Shown one piece after another: positions 1 to 9,816 of a stretch of DNA of 64,000 bases; the stretch's first letter is position 1; each line of letters opens with the position of its first letter. A program made the translations under genes and the position numbers. Source of the stretch: Altererythrobacter sp. Lineage in GTDB: Bacteria; Pseudomonadota; Alphaproteobacteria; Sphingomonadales; Sphingomonadaceae. The notes under the pieces are model-generated. The model was not told where the DNA came from. It searched no databases and saw only the letters and a list, made by a program, of their open reading frames with translations. The stretch lies in assembly GCA_031178065.1 (NCBI GenBank), contig JAPSJS010000009.1, forward strand, positions 1 through 64,000. The letters run 5' to 3'.

Positions 1-2
1 GC

Positions 3-188
3 TCAGTCGACGATCGTCACCAGATGCGGGATCTTGGCGATCGCGCCGCGCACCTCGGGGGTGTCCTGGCGCTCGACGACCTTGTGCATCTTGTCGAGGC
101 CCAGACCGACGAGGATCTTGCGCTGGCTTTCCGGACGGCGGATCGGCGAACCGATCTGCTTGATCTTGACGGTTTTCTTGTCGGCCAT
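3..188 (-). CDS. rpmD: 50S ribosomal protein L30
   Basis: Complete 61-residue L30, a small protein of the large ribosomal subunit. The sequence has the family signature of a short beta strand ([12 protein letters not shown]), then [17 protein letters not shown] and a C-terminal IPHLVTIVD. The length is normal for bacterial L30. It follows rpsE by a few bases in the spc operon, and the operon presumably continues with rplO and secY beyond the left edge. Confidence 0.97.
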   Translation of the reverse strand: MADKKTVKIKQIGSPIRRPESQRKILVGLGLDKMHKVVERQDTPEVRGAIAKIPHLVTIVD

Positions 189-193
189 CTCGA

Positions 194-1081
194 TTACTCC
201 GCCATAGCTGCAGCGTCGGCTTCAGCCTCCGCCACGCTGGCGCCACCGCGACCGAGAAGGTCGGCGACCTTCTTGCCGCGACGCTGGGCGACCGACTTCG
301 GCGAAGTCTGGTCGGTCAGCGCGTCGAACGTGGCGCGGATCATGTTGTAGGGGTTCGAAGTGCCGACCGACTTGGTCACCACGTCGGCAACGCCCAGGCT
401 CTCGAACACGGCGCGCATCGGACCACCGGCGATGATGCCGGTACCCGGAGGCGCGGTGCGCACGGTGACCTTGCCGGCGCCGAAACGGCCCTTGCCGTCG
501 TGGTGCAGGGTGCGGCCTTCCTTGAGCGGAACGCGGATCATCTTCTTGCGCGCAGCAGCGGTCGCCTTCGAGATCGCCTCAGGCACCTCGCGCGCCTTGC
601 CGTGGCCGAAGCCGACCCGGCCCGAACCGTCGCCGACGACGACCAGCGCCGCAAAGCCGAAGCGCTTGCCGCCCTTCACCGTCTTCGAAACGCGGTTGAT
701 GTGGACGAGCTTCTCGATGATGCCGTCGTCTTCTTCCTCGCGGCGGCCACCGCGACGATCGTCACGGCCGCGGCCACGGCCGCGGCCGCCACCATCGCGT
801 CCGCCGCCGCCGCCGCCACCACGGCCGCCACGGCCGCGCGGCTGCGAAGCGTCGCCGCCCTGGGTCGACTGGTTGTCGGCCGCCTCGGTCGGTGCAGTGG
901 TCGACGTCGGCGTCGAGCCGGCGTTGTCGACCTTCGGCTCCTCGGCAGTTGCCGGAGCGGCTTCGGTCTCGGCCACAGCTTCGGCCTTGGCCTCGGTCGT
1001 TTCCGCCTGGGTCTCTTCGACCTTGGCGTCCTCGACCTTCGGGGTCTCGGTGTTCTCGGTGTTGTTTTCTTCAGCCATCAT
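194..1081 (-). CDS. rpsE: 30S ribosomal protein S5 with long acidic/RGG N-terminal extension
   Basis: S5 acts in translational fidelity and mRNA unwinding on the small subunit. The conserved core starts near residue 118 ([19 protein letters not shown]) and continues with the normal S5 double-stranded RNA-binding and C-terminal domains. Ahead of it lie about 117 extra residues: roughly 1-80 are Glu/Ala/Thr-rich and acidic, and 81-115 are an RGG/GRGR-rich basic tract followed by a short acidic EEEDD. Ordinary S5 is about 165 residues; here it is 295. The start overlaps the rplR stop as TGATG, and a second ATG follows at 1078. The extension is in frame with no break, so it is probably genuinely translated. 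Its function is unknown. Confidence 0.95.
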   Translation of the reverse strand: MMAEENNTENTETPKVEDAKVEETQAETTEAKAEAVAETEAAPATAEEPKVDNAGSTPTSTTAPTEAADNQSTQGGDASQPRGRGGRGGGGGGGRDGGGRGRGRGRDDRRGGRREEEDDGIIEKLVHINRVSKTVKGGKRFGFAALVVVGDGSGRVGFGHGKAREVPEAISKATAAARKKMIRVPLKEGRTLHHDGKGRFGAGKVTVRTAPPGTGIIAGGPMRAVFESLGVADVVTKSVGTSNPYNMIRATFDALTDQTSPKSVAQRRGKKVADLLGRGGASVAEAEADAAAMAE

Positions 1082-1425
1082 CAGAACTCCAGCCCGCCTT
1101 CGCGGGCGGCGTCGGCCAGCGCCTTGACGCGGCCATGGAACAGGAAGCCACCGCGATCGAAGACGACGGTGGTCACGCCCGCCTTCTTGGCGGCCGCGGC
1201 GATGTCCTTGCCGACCTGCTTGGCAGCTTCGACATTGGCGCCCGAGGCCTTCCCGCCCAGCGTCGAGGCGGCGGCAAGCGTCTTGCCCCCGGCATCGTCG
1301 ATGATCTGGGCGTAGATATGCTTGCCGGTGCGGTGCACCGACAGGCGGGGGCGATCGCCGGCGCGGCTGCGCAGAGCCGTGCGGACACGGCGACGGCGGC
1401 GTGCGAACAGGGAAAGCTTGGCCAT
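1081..1425 (-). CDS. rplR: 50S ribosomal protein L18
   Basis: L18 binds 5S rRNA and helps anchor it in the central protuberance. The 114-residue sequence has a basic N-terminus ([14 protein letters not shown]), [17 protein letters not shown] and the C-terminal [26 protein letters not shown] typical of the family. It lies between rplF and rpsE with translational coupling at both ends. Confidence 0.97.
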   Translation of the reverse strand: MAKLSLFARRRRRVRTALRSRAGDRPRLSVHRTGKHIYAQIIDDAGGKTLAAASTLGGKASGANVEAAKQVGKDIAAAAKKAGVTTVVFDRGGFLFHGRVKALADAAREGGLEF

Positions 1426-1426
1426 C

Positions 1427-1960
1427 TTACTTCTTCTTCCCTTCCTTGCGGAAGATGTACTCGCCGCGGTACTTGATGCCCTTGCCCTTGTAGGGCTCGG
1501 GCTTGCGCCAGCGGCGGATCTCGGCGGCGAACTGACCTACGGCCTGCTTGTCGATCCCGCTGATCTCGACCGTGGTCTGATCGGGGGTCTTCACTTCCAG
1601 GCCTTCGGGCACGTCAAGATCGACGTCGTGGCTGTAGCCGAGCTGAAGCTTGAGCTTCTTGCCCTGCGCCTGCGCACGGTAGCCGACGCCCGAAATCTCG
1701 AGCACCTTGGTGTAACCTTCGGTCACGCCTTCGACCAGGTTGGACACCAGCGTGCGCTGCATGCCCCAGAAGTCGCGCGAACGACGGGTGTCGTTCGCCG
1801 GCTTGACGCTGATCTCGTCGCCTTCGAGCTTGTACTCGACGTCGTCGACCAGCCCCAGCGAAAGAGTGCCCTTGGGCCCCTTCACGGTGAGCGTGCCGTT
1901 GTCGATCGTGGCGGTGACCCCGCTCGGGATCGCGACCGGTCTCTTGCCGATGCGGCTCAT
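1427..1960 (-). CDS. rplF: 50S ribosomal protein L6
   Basis: L6 sits near the factor-binding stalk base of the 50S subunit. The 177-residue protein begins [15 protein letters not shown] and ends with the signature [23 protein letters not shown]. Two repeated alpha/beta halves of normal length are present. Its start codon overlaps the last base of rpsH, consistent with coupled translation within the spc operon. Confidence 0.97.
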   Translation of the reverse strand: MSRIGKRPVAIPSGVTATIDNGTLTVKGPKGTLSLGLVDDVEYKLEGDEISVKPANDTRRSRDFWGMQRTLVSNLVEGVTEGYTKVLEISGVGYRAQAQGKKLKLQLGYSHDVDLDVPEGLEVKTPDQTTVEISGIDKQAVGQFAAEIRRWRKPEPYKGKGIKYRGEYIFRKEGKKK

Positions 1961-2355
1961 CAGAACACCTCCGCCAGCACTTCGCCACCGACGTTGTGCG
2001 ACCGGGCTTCCGCATCGGAAAGCACGCCGCGGGGCGTCGAGACGATGGTGATGCCGAGGCCGTTGCGGACGGTCGGAAGTTCCTTGGAACCCGAATAGAT
2101 CCGGCGGCCGGGCTTGGAGACGCGGGCGACGTACTTGATCGCAGGTTCGCCCTCGAAGTACTTCAGTTCGATCCGCAGCGCGGGGTGCTTCCCGGTCGAG
2201 TCCTCGCTGTAGCCACGGATGTAGCCTTCGCGCTGGAGAACTTCGAGCACGTTTGCACGCAGCTTGGACGCCGGCGAAAGGACGCTGTCCTTCTTCGCCT
2301 GCTGCCCGTTGCGGATGCGGGTGAGCATGTCACCCAGGGGATCGGTCATAGCCAT
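1960..2355 (-). CDS. rpsH: 30S ribosomal protein S8
   Basis: S8 is a primary 16S rRNA binder, and in enterobacteria it autoregulates the spc operon. The 131-residue sequence starts [18 protein letters not shown] and ends with the family motif [26 protein letters not shown]. Length and order (rpsN-rpsH-rplF) are standard. Confidence 0.97.
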   Translation of the reverse strand: MAMTDPLGDMLTRIRNGQQAKKDSVLSPASKLRANVLEVLQREGYIRGYSEDSTGKHPALRIELKYFEGEPAIKYVARVSKPGRRIYSGSKELPTVRNGLGITIVSTPRGVLSDAEARSHNVGGEVLAEVF

Positions 2356-2366
2356 CTGTCAGATCC

Positions 2367-2672
2367 TCACCAGCTCGACTTGGTCAGGCCCGGAATCAGG
2401 CCCTTGTTGCCGAGATCGCGCAGTTCGATGCGGTTGAGACCGAACTTGCGGTAGTAGCCGCGCGGGCGGCCGGTGGTGGTGCAGCGGTTGCGCACACGTG
2501 TCGGGTTCGCGTTACGCGGGATCTCCGCCATCTTCAGACGCGCGATCAGACGTTCGCCCTCGTCGAGCGACTCGTCGTCCGCGATCGCCTTCAGCTGGGC
2601 GTACTTCGCAGCGTACTTCTTCACGAGCTTCTTGCGACGCTCGTTCTTGTTGATGGAACTCAGTTTCGCCAT
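2367..2672 (-). CDS. rpsN: 30S ribosomal protein S14 (zinc-independent form)
   Basis: S14 is a head protein of the small subunit. At 101 residues it is the long form, without the paired CxxC zinc motifs found in short S14 paralogues; only a single cysteine ([17 protein letters not shown]) is visible. This suggests the copy does not depend on zinc. It lies between rplE and rpsH as usual. Confidence 0.97.
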   Translation of the reverse strand: MAKLSSINKNERRKKLVKKYAAKYAQLKAIADDESLDEGERLIARLKMAEIPRNANPTRVRNRCTTTGRPRGYYRKFGLNRIELRDLGNKGLIPGLTKSSW

Positions 2673-2715
2673 TGGACTTAAGCTCTCTTTGCTTTCCTAG
2701 CGTTCAGGGGGCCGC

Positions 2716-3300
2716 TCACGCGGCCTCCTTCTCTTCGGCGTCCTGCTCTGCAGGGAACGGGAAGCCGAACAGACGCAGCAGTTCGCGGGCTTCCTCGTCG
2801 GTCTTCGCCGTCGTGGTCACGATGATGTCCATTCCCCGGACCTTCTCGATCCTGTCGTACGAGATCTCCGGGAAAATGATCTGCTCCTTCAGGCCCATCG
2901 CGTAGTTGCCGTGCCCGTCGAAGCTCTTCGGGTTCAATCCGCGGAAGTCGCGGATGCGCGGCATGGCTACGGTCACGAGACGGTCGAGGAACTCGTACAT
3001 GCGTTCGCGGCGCAAGGTCACCTTGCAGCCGATCGGCATGCCTTCGCGCAGCTTGAACTGCGCGATCGACTTCTTGGCCTTGGTGATCACCGGCTTCTGG
3101 CCGGCAATCAGGGCCATTTCCTCGGCCGCGGTCTGGACCTTCTTCTTGTCCTGGCTCGCCTCGCCCACGCCCATGTTGAGCGTGATCTTCTCCAGGCGCG
3201 GGACCTCGAGCCGGTTCTTGTAACCGAACTTCTCGGTCATCGCCGCGACGATCTGGTCGTCGTAGCGGGTCTTCATGCGAGGGGTGTAGTTGTCAGCCAT
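2716..3300 (-). CDS. rplE: 50S ribosomal protein L5
   Basis: L5 binds 5S rRNA and contacts the P-site tRNA. The start was placed at 3300 ([16 protein letters not shown]) because the longer reading frame upstream only overlaps rplX in another frame. The 194-residue product contains [11 protein letters not shown] and the LRREGMPIG-like [13 protein letters not shown] segment, with a short acidic C-terminus ([10 protein letters not shown]). It overlaps the end of rplX by a few bases. Confidence 0.97.
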   Translation of the reverse strand: MADNYTPRMKTRYDDQIVAAMTEKFGYKNRLEVPRLEKITLNMGVGEASQDKKKVQTAAEEMALIAGQKPVITKAKKSIAQFKLREGMPIGCKVTLRRERMYEFLDRLVTVAMPRIRDFRGLNPKSFDGHGNYAMGLKEQIIFPEISYDRIEKVRGMDIIVTTTAKTDEEARELLRLFGFPFPAEQDAEEKEAA

Positions 3301-3613
3301 CGATAGTCTCCCCGGACTTGACGGCAACGCGGACCTTCTTCCCATCGCGCTCCTCGAAGCGGACGCGGGTCGGCTTGCCGTCCTTGGGATCAGCCACGGC
3401 AACCTTCGAGATCGGCATCGGCGCTTCGAAACGGTCGATGCCACCCTGCGGGTTGGCCTGGCTCGGCTTGCGGTGACGGGCAGCGACGTTCACGCCCTCG
3501 ACGACGATCTTGCCATCCTTCGGCATGACCTTCTGGACGGTGCCGGTGCGGCCCTTGTCCTTGCCCGAGAGCACGACGACGCTGTCGCCCTTCTTGATCT
3601 TCGCGGCGGCCAT
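3293..3613 (-). CDS. rplX: 50S ribosomal protein L24
   Basis: L24 is an early assembly initiator of the 50S subunit. The 106-residue sequence has the KOW motif near the N-terminus ([20 protein letters not shown]) and the following [21 protein letters not shown]. The start overlaps the end of rplN by one base, indicating coupling. Confidence 0.97.
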   Translation of the reverse strand: MAAAKIKKGDSVVVLSGKDKGRTGTVQKVMPKDGKIVVEGVNVAARHRKPSQANPQGGIDRFEAPMPISKVAVADPKDGKPTRVRFEERDGKKVRVAVKSGETIDG

Positions 3614-3981
3614 TACAACACCTCCGGAGCGAGCGAGATGATCTTCATGAACCCACGCCCGCGCAGTTCGCGCACGACGGGGCCGAAGATACGCGTGCCG
3701 ATCGGTTCCTCATTCTTGTTGACGAGGACCGCGGCATTCGAATCGAAGCGGATCACGCTGCCGTCGGGGCGGCGCACGTCCTTCTTGGTGCGAACGATCA
3801 CCGCACGGTGAACGTCGCCCTTCTTCACGCGGGCACGCGGCTGCGCTTCCTTCACGGAAACGACGATCACGTCGCCGACGCTCGCGGTGCGGCGCTTCGA
3901 CCCGCCCAGCACCTTGATGCACTGGACGCGCTTCGCGCCGCTGTTGTCCGCGACGTCTAGGTTCGATTGCATCTGAATCAT
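3613..3981 (-). CDS. rplN: 50S ribosomal protein L14
   Basis: L14 lies at the subunit interface and contacts L19 and 16S rRNA. All 122 residues match the family: [19 protein letters not shown] at the N-terminus, [11 protein letters not shown], and a C-terminal [23 protein letters not shown]. The length is the bacterial standard. Confidence 0.98.
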   Translation of the reverse strand: MIQMQSNLDVADNSGAKRVQCIKVLGGSKRRTASVGDVIVVSVKEAQPRARVKKGDVHRAVIVRTKKDVRRPDGSVIRFDSNAAVLVNKNEEPIGTRIFGPVVRELRGRGFMKIISLAPEVL

Positions 3982-4081
3982 CGATGCGGTTCCTTCTTAC
4001 CTGGCTTGCCGGAACCCGTCCGGCAGTTCCAAAAACGCCTGTCCTCAAAGCCGAGGATCGGTTGAAATCACTTGTCTGCGA

Positions 4082-4357
4082 CTAGGCCTCGAGATCGGCC
4101 TCGATCGCCTGGACGCCGCCCGCGATGACGCGGTCGATCACCTTCCACGTCTTGGTCTTGGAGATCGGTCTGGTCTCCTCGATCCGGACGGTGTCGCCCA
4201 GCTTGTATTCGTTGGTCTCGTCGTGCGCGTGGTACTTCTTCGAACGGCGGATGATCTTCCCGTAAAGCGGGTGCTTCACCTTTCGCTCGACCAGTACGGT
4301 GACGGTCTTGTCGGTCTTGTCGGAGGTGACAGTCCCGATCAGGATACGCTTCGGCAT
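4082..4357 (-). CDS. rpsQ: 30S ribosomal protein S17
   Basis: S17 is a primary 16S rRNA-binding protein with an OB fold. The sequence shows [38 protein letters not shown] and [20 protein letters not shown], the conserved landmarks. At 91 residues it has a slight C-terminal tail. A gap of about 100 bases separates it from rplN, longer than elsewhere in the operon. Confidence 0.97.
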   Translation of the reverse strand: MPKRILIGTVTSDKTDKTVTVLVERKVKHPLYGKIIRRSKKYHAHDETNEYKLGDTVRIEETRPISKTKTWKVIDRVIAGGVQAIEADLEA

Positions 4358-4368
4358 TGTCTAGCTCC

Positions 4369-4578
4369 TCAAGCCTTGGCTGCCGCGGCGGCGGCGCGCT
4401 CGTTCTGCAGAGTCTTGATCTGCGCGATCGAGCGGCGAACCTGGCGGATCCGCGCCGGGGCTTCCAACTGGTTGGTCGCCGCCTGGAAGCGGAGGTTGAA
4501 CTGCTCGCGCTTGAGCTCGGTGAGCTGCGCGTCGAGCTGGTCGTCGGACTTCGTGCGGAGGTCTTCAATCTTCGTCAT
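4369..4578 (-). CDS. rpmC: 50S ribosomal protein L29
   Basis: L29 lines the polypeptide exit tunnel rim, near the signal recognition particle docking site. The start at 4578 ([19 protein letters not shown]) follows the rplP stop directly. The 69-residue helical hairpin includes [18 protein letters not shown] and an alanine-rich C-terminus. The very long frame upstream of this start is only the rplP/rpsC antisense-phase shadow. Confidence 0.96.
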   Translation of the reverse strand: MTKIEDLRTKSDDQLDAQLTELKREQFNLRFQAATNQLEAPARIRQVRRSIAQIKTLQNERAAAAAAKA

Positions 4579-4580
4579 GA

Positions 4581-5012
4581 TCAACCCTCCAGGTGCGAGG
4601 TGTCGCCGAGACGGGCGACGACCTTGGTCTTGATCGGCAGCTTCATCGCCGCGCGCTCGAACGCTTCGGCGGCGAGCGGACCGGCAACACCGTCGAGCTC
4701 GAACAGGATCCGGCCCGGCTTCACGCGGGCGGCCCAGTATTCGACCGAACCCTTGCCCTTGCCCTGACGGACCTCGGCAGGCTTCTTCGACACCGGCACG
4801 TCGGGGAACACGCGGATCCACAGGCGCCCCTGGCGCTTGATGTGGCGCGTGATCGCACGGCGTGCGGCCTCGATCTGGCGGGCGGTGATCCGCTCCGGCT
4901 CCAGGGCCTTGAGGCCGTACGAGCCGAAGTTCAGCGCGGTGCCACCCTTGGCGTCGCCCTTGATCCGGCCCTTGAAGGCCTTGCGGAACTTGGTTTTCTT
5001 CGGTTGCAGCAT
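4581..5012 (-). CDS. rplP: 50S ribosomal protein L16
   Basis: L16 helps organise the A-site and the aminoacyl-tRNA binding region of the 50S subunit. The 143-residue sequence begins [24 protein letters not shown]. It includes [21 protein letters not shown] and the [22 protein letters not shown] region containing the conserved loop. It precedes rpmC by two bases. Confidence 0.97.
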   Translation of the reverse strand: MLQPKKTKFRKAFKGRIKGDAKGGTALNFGSYGLKALEPERITARQIEAARRAITRHIKRQGRLWIRVFPDVPVSKKPAEVRQGKGKGSVEYWAARVKPGRILFELDGVAGPLAAEAFERAAMKLPIKTKVVARLGDTSHLEG

Positions 5013-5027
5013 TGCTCTTACCTAATC

Positions 5028-5723
5028 TCAGCGAGCCGGACGGACGCCGGAGGTCTGCGATTCCATCATCAGGCGGTCCTGCGCCGTCGGATCGTGGCCG
5101 AGGATCTCGCCCTTGAAGACCCACACCTTGATGCCGATGATGCCGTAGGCGGTCAGCGCCTCGGCTTCGGCATAGTCGATGTTCGCGCGCAGCGTATGCA
5201 GCGGCACGCGGCCTTCGCGGTACTGTTCGACACGCGCGATTTCCGCACCGCCGAGACGGCCGCCGCAGACGATCTTGATGCCTTCGGCACCCAGACGCAT
5301 GGCGGACTGCATCGCGCGCTTCATCGCCCGGCGGAACGCCACGCGGCGGATCAGCTGGTCGGCGATACCCTGCGCGACGAGCTTGGCATCGACTTCCGGC
5401 TTGCGGATCTCGACGATGTTCAGCTTCACCTCGCTCGCCGTCATGGACGAAAGCCTGGAACGCAGCTTCTCGATGTCGGCGCCCTTCTTGCCGATGATGA
5501 CGCCCGGGCGCGCGGCATAGATCGAAACCCGGCACAGCTTGGCCGGACGCTCGATCACCACCTTCGAGATCGCCGCCTGGGGCAGGCTCTCGATGATGTG
5601 CTTGCGGATCTCGATGTCTTCCTTGAGCAGCCGCGCATAGTCGCGCCCTTCGGCGTACCAGCGGCTGTCCCAGGTGCGGTTGATCTGCAGGCGCAGACCG
5701 ATCGGATTGCTCTTCTGGCCCAT
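5028..5723 (-). CDS. rpsC: 30S ribosomal protein S3
   Basis: S3 forms part of the mRNA entry channel and its helicase function. The 231-residue protein starts [22 protein letters not shown]. It contains the KH-domain motif [16 protein letters not shown] at about residues 72-88 and the C-terminal domain [15 protein letters not shown]. Length and position after rplV are standard. Confidence 0.98.
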   Translation of the reverse strand: MGQKSNPIGLRLQINRTWDSRWYAEGRDYARLLKEDIEIRKHIIESLPQAAISKVVIERPAKLCRVSIYAARPGVIIGKKGADIEKLRSRLSSMTASEVKLNIVEIRKPEVDAKLVAQGIADQLIRRVAFRRAMKRAMQSAMRLGAEGIKIVCGGRLGGAEIARVEQYREGRVPLHTLRANIDYAEAEALTAYGIIGIKVWVFKGEILGHDPTAQDRLMMESQTSGVRPAR

Positions 5724-5724
5724 C

Positions 5725-6102
5725 TTACGCCTCTTCCTGCTCGCGAACCACGATGCGCAGCCGGCTGAACGGCTTGAGGATGCGGGTGCTCTTGCCGCGT
5801 CCGCGCGTGTGGAAACGCTTCATGGTGATCGACTTGCCGACGGAAGCTTCCGCAACCACCAGCGCGTCGACATCCAGGTCGTGGTTGTTCTCCGCATTGG
5901 CGATCGCCGAGGCGAGCACCTTCTGCGCATCGCGCGCCATGCCCTTCTTGGAGAACGCGAGAATGCTCATCGCATCCTCGGCCTTCTTGCCGCGGATCAA
6001 CTCGGCAACGAGGTTCAGTTTCTGCGCCGAACCACGGATCGTGGTGCCGACGGCCAGAGCCTCGTTCTCCGCGACGCGGCGGGGAGCTTTCTGCTTGCCC
6101 AT
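5725..6102 (-). CDS. rplV: 50S ribosomal protein L22
   Basis: L22 extends a beta hairpin into the nascent-chain exit tunnel. The 125-residue sequence has the domain [26 protein letters not shown] and the tunnel-loop region [19 protein letters not shown]. Its start overlaps the last codon region of rpsS (ATGGGC reads out of the rpsS stop), suggesting coupled translation. Confidence 0.97.
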   Translation of the reverse strand: MGKQKAPRRVAENEALAVGTTIRGSAQKLNLVAELIRGKKAEDAMSILAFSKKGMARDAQKVLASAIANAENNHDLDVDALVVAEASVGKSITMKRFHTRGRGKSTRILKPFSRLRIVVREQEEA

Positions 6103-6377
6103 TAGCGCTTACCCTTCTTGTCGGACGCGTGACCCGGGAAGTTGCGCGTGGGCGCGAATTCACCGAGCTTGTGACCGACCATGTCTTCCGAAACGGAGAC
6201 CGGGATGAACTTTTGGCCATTGTAGACGCTGAACGTCAGGCCGACGAACTGCGGCAGGATCGTGCTGCGACGCGACCAGGTCTTGATCGGCGCACGGCCA
6301 CCCGCTTCCTGTGCGTCTTCAGCCTTCTTGAGAAGGCTGAGCTCGACGAACGGACCTTTCCAGACGGAACGAGCCAT
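6102..6377 (-). CDS. rpsS: 30S ribosomal protein S19
   Basis: S19 lies in the 30S head and contacts A- and P-site tRNAs with S13. The 91-residue sequence begins [20 protein letters not shown]. It contains the signature [22 protein letters not shown] and [18 protein letters not shown] at the end. It is of normal length, between rplB and rplV. Confidence 0.97.
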   Translation of the reverse strand: MARSVWKGPFVELSLLKKAEDAQEAGGRAPIKTWSRRSTILPQFVGLTFSVYNGQKFIPVSVSEDMVGHKLGEFAPTRNFPGHASDKKGKR

Positions 6378-6383
6378 GTCCGA

Positions 6384-7220
6384 TTACCTCTTCTTCTTGG
6401 CGTGGCGCGAACGGATGATCATCTTGTCCGTCGCCTTGTTCTTGCGGGTCCGGGCGCCCTTGGTCGGCTTGCCCCACGGAGTGACGGGATGGCGGCCACC
6501 CGACGTGCGGCCTTCACCACCGCCATGCGGGTGGTCGACCGGGTTCTTGGCGACGCCGCGGGTGAGCGGCTTGATGCCCATCCAGCGGCGGCGGCCGGCC
6601 TTGCCCAGGTTCTGGTTCTGGTTGTCGGGGTTCGACACCGCGCCAACCGTACCCATGCAATCCGCCCGCACGTAGCGCTGCTCGCCCGAGTTGAGGCGCA
6701 CCATCACCATGCCGCGGTCGCGGCCGACGAGCTGGACGTAGGCGCCGGCCGAACGGGCGATCTGGCCGCCCTTGCCCGGCTTCATCTCGATGTTGTGGCA
6801 GATCGTGCCGACCGGCATCTGGCCGAGCAGCATCGCGTTGCCGGGCTTGGTGTCGGTCCGCTCGCCGGCGATGATCTTGTCGCCCACGGCCAGGCGCTGC
6901 GGCGCCAGGATGTAGGCCAGCTCGTCGTCGGCGTACTTGATCAGCGCGATGAAGGCGGTGCGGTTGGGATCGTACTCGATCCGCTCCACGGTGCCTTCGA
7001 CGTCCCACTTACGACGCTTGAAGTCGATATAGCGGTACTTCTGCTTGTGACCGCCGCCCATGCCGCGCGAGGTGACATGACCCTTGTTGTTACGGCCGCC
7101 CGTCTTGCGCTTGCCTTCCGTCAACGACTTGACCGGTTTGCCCTTGTACAGGCCGGACTTGTCGACGAGAATCAGGCCGCGGCGCGCGGGGCTCGTCGGT
7201 TTGTAGTTCTTGAGTGCCAT
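6384..7220 (-). CDS. rplB: 50S ribosomal protein L2
   Basis: L2 is required for subunit association and lies near the peptidyl transferase centre. The 278-residue protein shows [40 protein letters not shown], and the C-terminal [12 protein letters not shown] motif whose histidine region reaches the active site. The size is typical. Confidence 0.98.
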   Translation of the reverse strand: MALKNYKPTSPARRGLILVDKSGLYKGKPVKSLTEGKRKTGGRNNKGHVTSRGMGGGHKQKYRYIDFKRRKWDVEGTVERIEYDPNRTAFIALIKYADDELAYILAPQRLAVGDKIIAGERTDTKPGNAMLLGQMPVGTICHNIEMKPGKGGQIARSAGAYVQLVGRDRGMVMVRLNSGEQRYVRADCMGTVGAVSNPDNQNQNLGKAGRRRWMGIKPLTRGVAKNPVDHPHGGGEGRTSGGRHPVTPWGKPTKGARTRKNKATDKMIIRSRHAKKKR

Positions 7221-7243
7221 CTTACGATCCTATGTCCCTGGCC

Positions 7244-7552
7244 TCAGATGCCGCCGGTGACGTCGATCGAGTCACCTTCCGCCAGCGTAACCACCGCCTT
7301 CTTGAGGTCGCTGCGCTTGTAGGGCTTGCCCTTCCAGCGCTTCGTCTTGCCCTTCACGACAATGGTGTTCACGCCCTTCACCTTCACATCGAACAGCGCT
7401 TCGACCGCTTCCTTGATCTGCGGCTTGGTCGCATCGTTCGCCACCTTGAAGACGACACCGTTCTGCTCCGAGAGCAGAGTCGACTTCTCGGTGATGTGGG
7501 GGCTGAGGATCACGTCGTAGTGACGCGCATCGATTTCCTGCTTCTTAGCCAT
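7244..7552 (-). CDS. rplW: 50S ribosomal protein L23
   Basis: L23 surrounds the exit tunnel and docks trigger factor and SRP. The 102-residue sequence contains [22 protein letters not shown] and [24 protein letters not shown]. The start codon lies inside the 3' end of rplD (8-base overlap), implying translational coupling. Confidence 0.97.
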   Translation of the reverse strand: MAKKQEIDARHYDVILSPHITEKSTLLSEQNGVVFKVANDATKPQIKEAVEALFDVKVKGVNTIVVKGKTKRWKGKPYKRSDLKKAVVTLAEGDSIDVTGGI

Positions 7553-8180
7553 TGAAGCGCGCCTCCAGCTTTTCGACCGCGTCCTTGGTGAGGACGAGCG
7601 TGTCGTGCTTCAGGATGTCGTAGACGTTGGCGCCGATCGCGGGGAGCACGTTGACCCCCTTGAGGTTGCCGGCGGCCTTCTTGAAGCCTTCGTTCACGGC
7701 CTCACCGTCGATCACCAGCACCTTGCCGTTCCAACCGTTCTTGCCGATCGCTTCCGCGACCGCCTTGGTCTTGGCGTCCTTGAGATCGAGGCTGTCGACG
7801 ACCACCAGGCCGTCCTTAGCCTTGCTCGAAAGCGCCATCTTGAGGCCGAGCGCACGGATCTTCTTGTTCAGTGAGACGTCGAAGTCGCGCAGCCTGGCGC
7901 CGTGCGCCTTACCGCCGCCGATGAAGATCGGAGCCGCACGATCGCCGTGACGAGCCGTACCGCCGCCCTTCTGGCGACCGAACTTCTTGCCGGTGCGCGC
8001 GACGTCGGACCGCTCGCGAGTCGGGCGGGCAGTGCCGCGCCGGTTCTCGAGCTGCCAGGTGACGACCCGGTGCAGGATGTCGGCGCGCGGCTCGACGCCG
8101 AACACGGCGTCATTGAGCTCGATGTCGCCCGACGCGCCCGAAACCTTGGTGCCGTCGAGTTTCTGGACCTTGACCTTCAC
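7545..8180 (-). CDS. rplD: 50S ribosomal protein L4
   Basis: L4 reaches into the exit tunnel, and in some bacteria it represses the S10 operon. The 211-residue protein carries the extended-loop region [25 protein letters not shown] and a Rossmann-like C-terminal half ([37 protein letters not shown]). No leader structure for L4 autoregulation was identified upstream of rpsJ. Confidence 0.97.
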   Translation of the reverse strand: MKVKVQKLDGTKVSGASGDIELNDAVFGVEPRADILHRVVTWQLENRRGTARPTRERSDVARTGKKFGRQKGGGTARHGDRAAPIFIGGGKAHGARLRDFDVSLNKKIRALGLKMALSSKAKDGLVVVDSLDLKDAKTKAVAEAIGKNGWNGKVLVIDGEAVNEGFKKAAGNLKGVNVLPAIGANVYDILKHDTLVLTKDAVEKLEARFNG

Positions 8181-8182
8181 GA

Positions 8183-9067
8183 TCAGGACTCCTTGCTCTC
8201 GCCGTCGGCAGTGCCTTCGGCCTTGTTCTCTTCGCCGGTCGCGGGAGTGACATCGTCACCGGCCCCAGCCTGCTGCTCTTCGGCGAGCTTCGCCTGCTGT
8301 TCGGCGTCGACCTGCTGGTGCACTTCGTGCTCGGCAGCGCTCTCGACCAGACCCGGTGCGGCTTCCTCGTGCTCCGGAGCAGCGCTCTTCTTCTCGAGGA
8401 TCGCGCCGGGGAACGGCACGCCTTCGGGAACCGGCAGCTTCACCGCGTCACGAACCAGCAGCCAGGCGTTCTTCGCACCCGGGACCGAGCCCTTGACGAA
8501 CAGAAGGCCGCGGTCGGCGTCGGTGCGCACGATCTCGAGGTTCTGCTGCGTGCGCTGGCGGTCGCCCATGTGGCCGGCCATCTTCTTGTTCTTGAAGACG
8601 CGGCCCGGATCCTGGCGGTTACCGGTCGAACCATGCGAACGGTGGCTGAGCGAGACGCCGTGCGTCGCGCGCAGACCGCCGAAGCCCCAGCGCTTCATCG
8701 CACCGGCAAAGCCCTTGCCCTGCGTGTGGCCGGTGATGTCGACCTTCTGCCCGGCGACGAAGTGCTCGGCACTGATCGTCGAACCGACCGGCATCAGGCC
8801 TTCCTCGTTCTCGACGCGGAACTCGGCGACTTTCATCTTCAGCCCGACTTCCGCCTTGGCGAAGGCTTCGCGCTGCGGCTTGTTCACGTTCTTCTGCTTG
8901 GCTTCGCCCGAACCCACCTGGAGCGCGAAATAGCCATCGCGATCGGCGGTGCGGTGCGAAACGACCTGGCAGTCTTCCAGTGCGAGAACGGTCACGGGCA
9001 CGTGCCGGCCATCCTCCTGGAACAGGCGGGTCATCCCGACTTTCTTTGCGATAACGCCGGTGCGCAT
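8183..9067 (-). CDS. rplC: 50S ribosomal protein L3 with acidic C-terminal tail
   Basis: L3 initiates 50S assembly and extends a finger to the peptidyl transferase centre. The start was chosen at 9067 ([20 protein letters not shown]), dropping a 12-residue upstream frame extension. The core includes the glutamine-containing finger [19 protein letters not shown] and [19 protein letters not shown] and ends near residue 226. Residues from about 227 to 294 form an extra Glu/Ala/Gln-rich, disordered-looking tail ([18 protein letters not shown]). Standard L3 is about 210 residues. The tail's role is unknown. Confidence 0.96.
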   Translation of the reverse strand: MRTGVIAKKVGMTRLFQEDGRHVPVTVLALEDCQVVSHRTADRDGYFALQVGSGEAKQKNVNKPQREAFAKAEVGLKMKVAEFRVENEEGLMPVGSTISAEHFVAGQKVDITGHTQGKGFAGAMKRWGFGGLRATHGVSLSHRSHGSTGNRQDPGRVFKNKKMAGHMGDRQRTQQNLEIVRTDADRGLLFVKGSVPGAKNAWLLVRDAVKLPVPEGVPFPGAILEKKSAAPEHEEAAPGLVESAAEHEVHQQVDAEQQAKLAEEQQAGAGDDVTPATGEENKAEGTADGESKES

Positions 9068-9354
9068 CGTAAGACTCCTAAAACAGAGGCACCCCCGGCC
9101 CATCCGAAGGTGCGTGACAGCCCTGGTTGTGATGCGTCGCCCCGTCCGGGCTGAGTGCCTTCCGAAGAAGGCGAGACGGGGGACGCAGACCCGGCAGCGT
9201 GCCGGCGGTATCCCGATGTCGTCGAGAGTCCCCGCGAAGGCGGGGACCTCAGGCCGCTAACGCGACCGCGATATCAGTCCCAATCGTTTAAAGTCCGATC
9301 AGGAGGACTGAGACCCCCGCCTGCGCGGGGGCTGCGCTCGCATAAACCTTCGGT
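9068..9354. other. 287-bp spacer inside the S10 operon (rpsJ-rplC)
   Basis: In most bacteria rpsJ and rplC are separated by only tens of bases. Here the gap is about 290 bases and contains a palindromic repeat doublet (listed separately at 9226-9332). I see no ORF with a convincing ribosome-binding site. No obvious promoter was identified. Confidence 0.6.
9226..9332. repeat. Palindromic repeat doublet, copy 1
   Basis: A hairpin GTCCCCGCGAAGGCGGGGAC at 9228-9247 is followed about 65 bases later by a second hairpin, CCCCGCCTGCGCGGGG, at about 9315-9330. The same two-hairpin architecture recurs at 13832-13920 and 14367-14443. This resembles REP/REPIN-type dispersed intergenic palindromes. Confidence 0.8.
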
Positions 9355-9666
9355 TTACGCGAGCTTGATTTCCACGTTCACGCCCGCGGCGAGATCGAGC
9401 TTCATCAGCGCATCGACCGTCTGGGCGTTGGGCTGCACGATGTCGAGCAGCCGCTTGTAGGTGCGCACCTCGAACTGCTCGCGCGACTTCTTGTCGATGT
9501 GCGGGCCGCGGTTCACGGTGAACTTTTCGATACGCGTCGGCATGGGAATGGGGCCACGAATGAGAGCACCCGTACGACGCGCTGTATCTGCGATTTCACC
9601 AGTCGCCTGGTCGAGAACGCGGTGGTCGAACGCCTTGAGGCGAATGCGGATGTTCTGAGCTTCCAT
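9355..9666 (-). CDS. rpsJ: 30S ribosomal protein S10
   Basis: S10 (NusE) is a 30S head protein that also joins NusB in transcription antitermination. The 103-residue sequence begins [19 protein letters not shown]. It contains [34 protein letters not shown] in its loop region, a perfect family match. It is the first gene of the S10 group, 150 bases downstream of tuf and behind two terminator-like hairpins. Confidence 0.98.
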   Translation of the reverse strand: MEAQNIRIRLKAFDHRVLDQATGEIADTARRTGALIRGPIPMPTRIEKFTVNRGPHIDKKSREQFEVRTYKRLLDIVQPNAQTVDALMKLDLAAGVNVEIKLA

Positions 9667-9705
9667 TACCTATACCGATGCGAAAGAGCCAAGGAGCGCT
9701 CCGCT

Positions 9706-9805
9706 CCCCAAAAAAGAAAGGCCAGCCCCGCCTCCCGGGAAACCCGGTCAGGGGCGGCCCCCTTCGAAAAATCTGACCGGCGGAGGAACGAATCCCCCGC
9801 CGGTC
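9706..9805 (-). terminator. Two tandem terminator-like hairpins after tuf
   Basis: Read on the minus strand, the arms GACCGGCGG and CCGCCGGTC (9797-9805 and 9775-9783) form a hairpin followed by a run containing TTTTT. A second GC-rich hairpin follows at about 9720-9763, starting GGCCGCCCC and ending GGGGCTGGCC, and is itself followed by TTTCTTTTTT. Together they should separate the str transcript (rpsL-rpsG-fusA-tuf) from the S10 group. Confidence 0.7.
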
Positions 9806-9816
9806 GCGCGCCTATA

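Noticed and set aside
360-1315. Proline- and alanine-rich open frames opposite rpsE and rplR
   Set aside because: Low-complexity products mirror the RGG and acidic tract of S5 on the other strand; not a separate gene.
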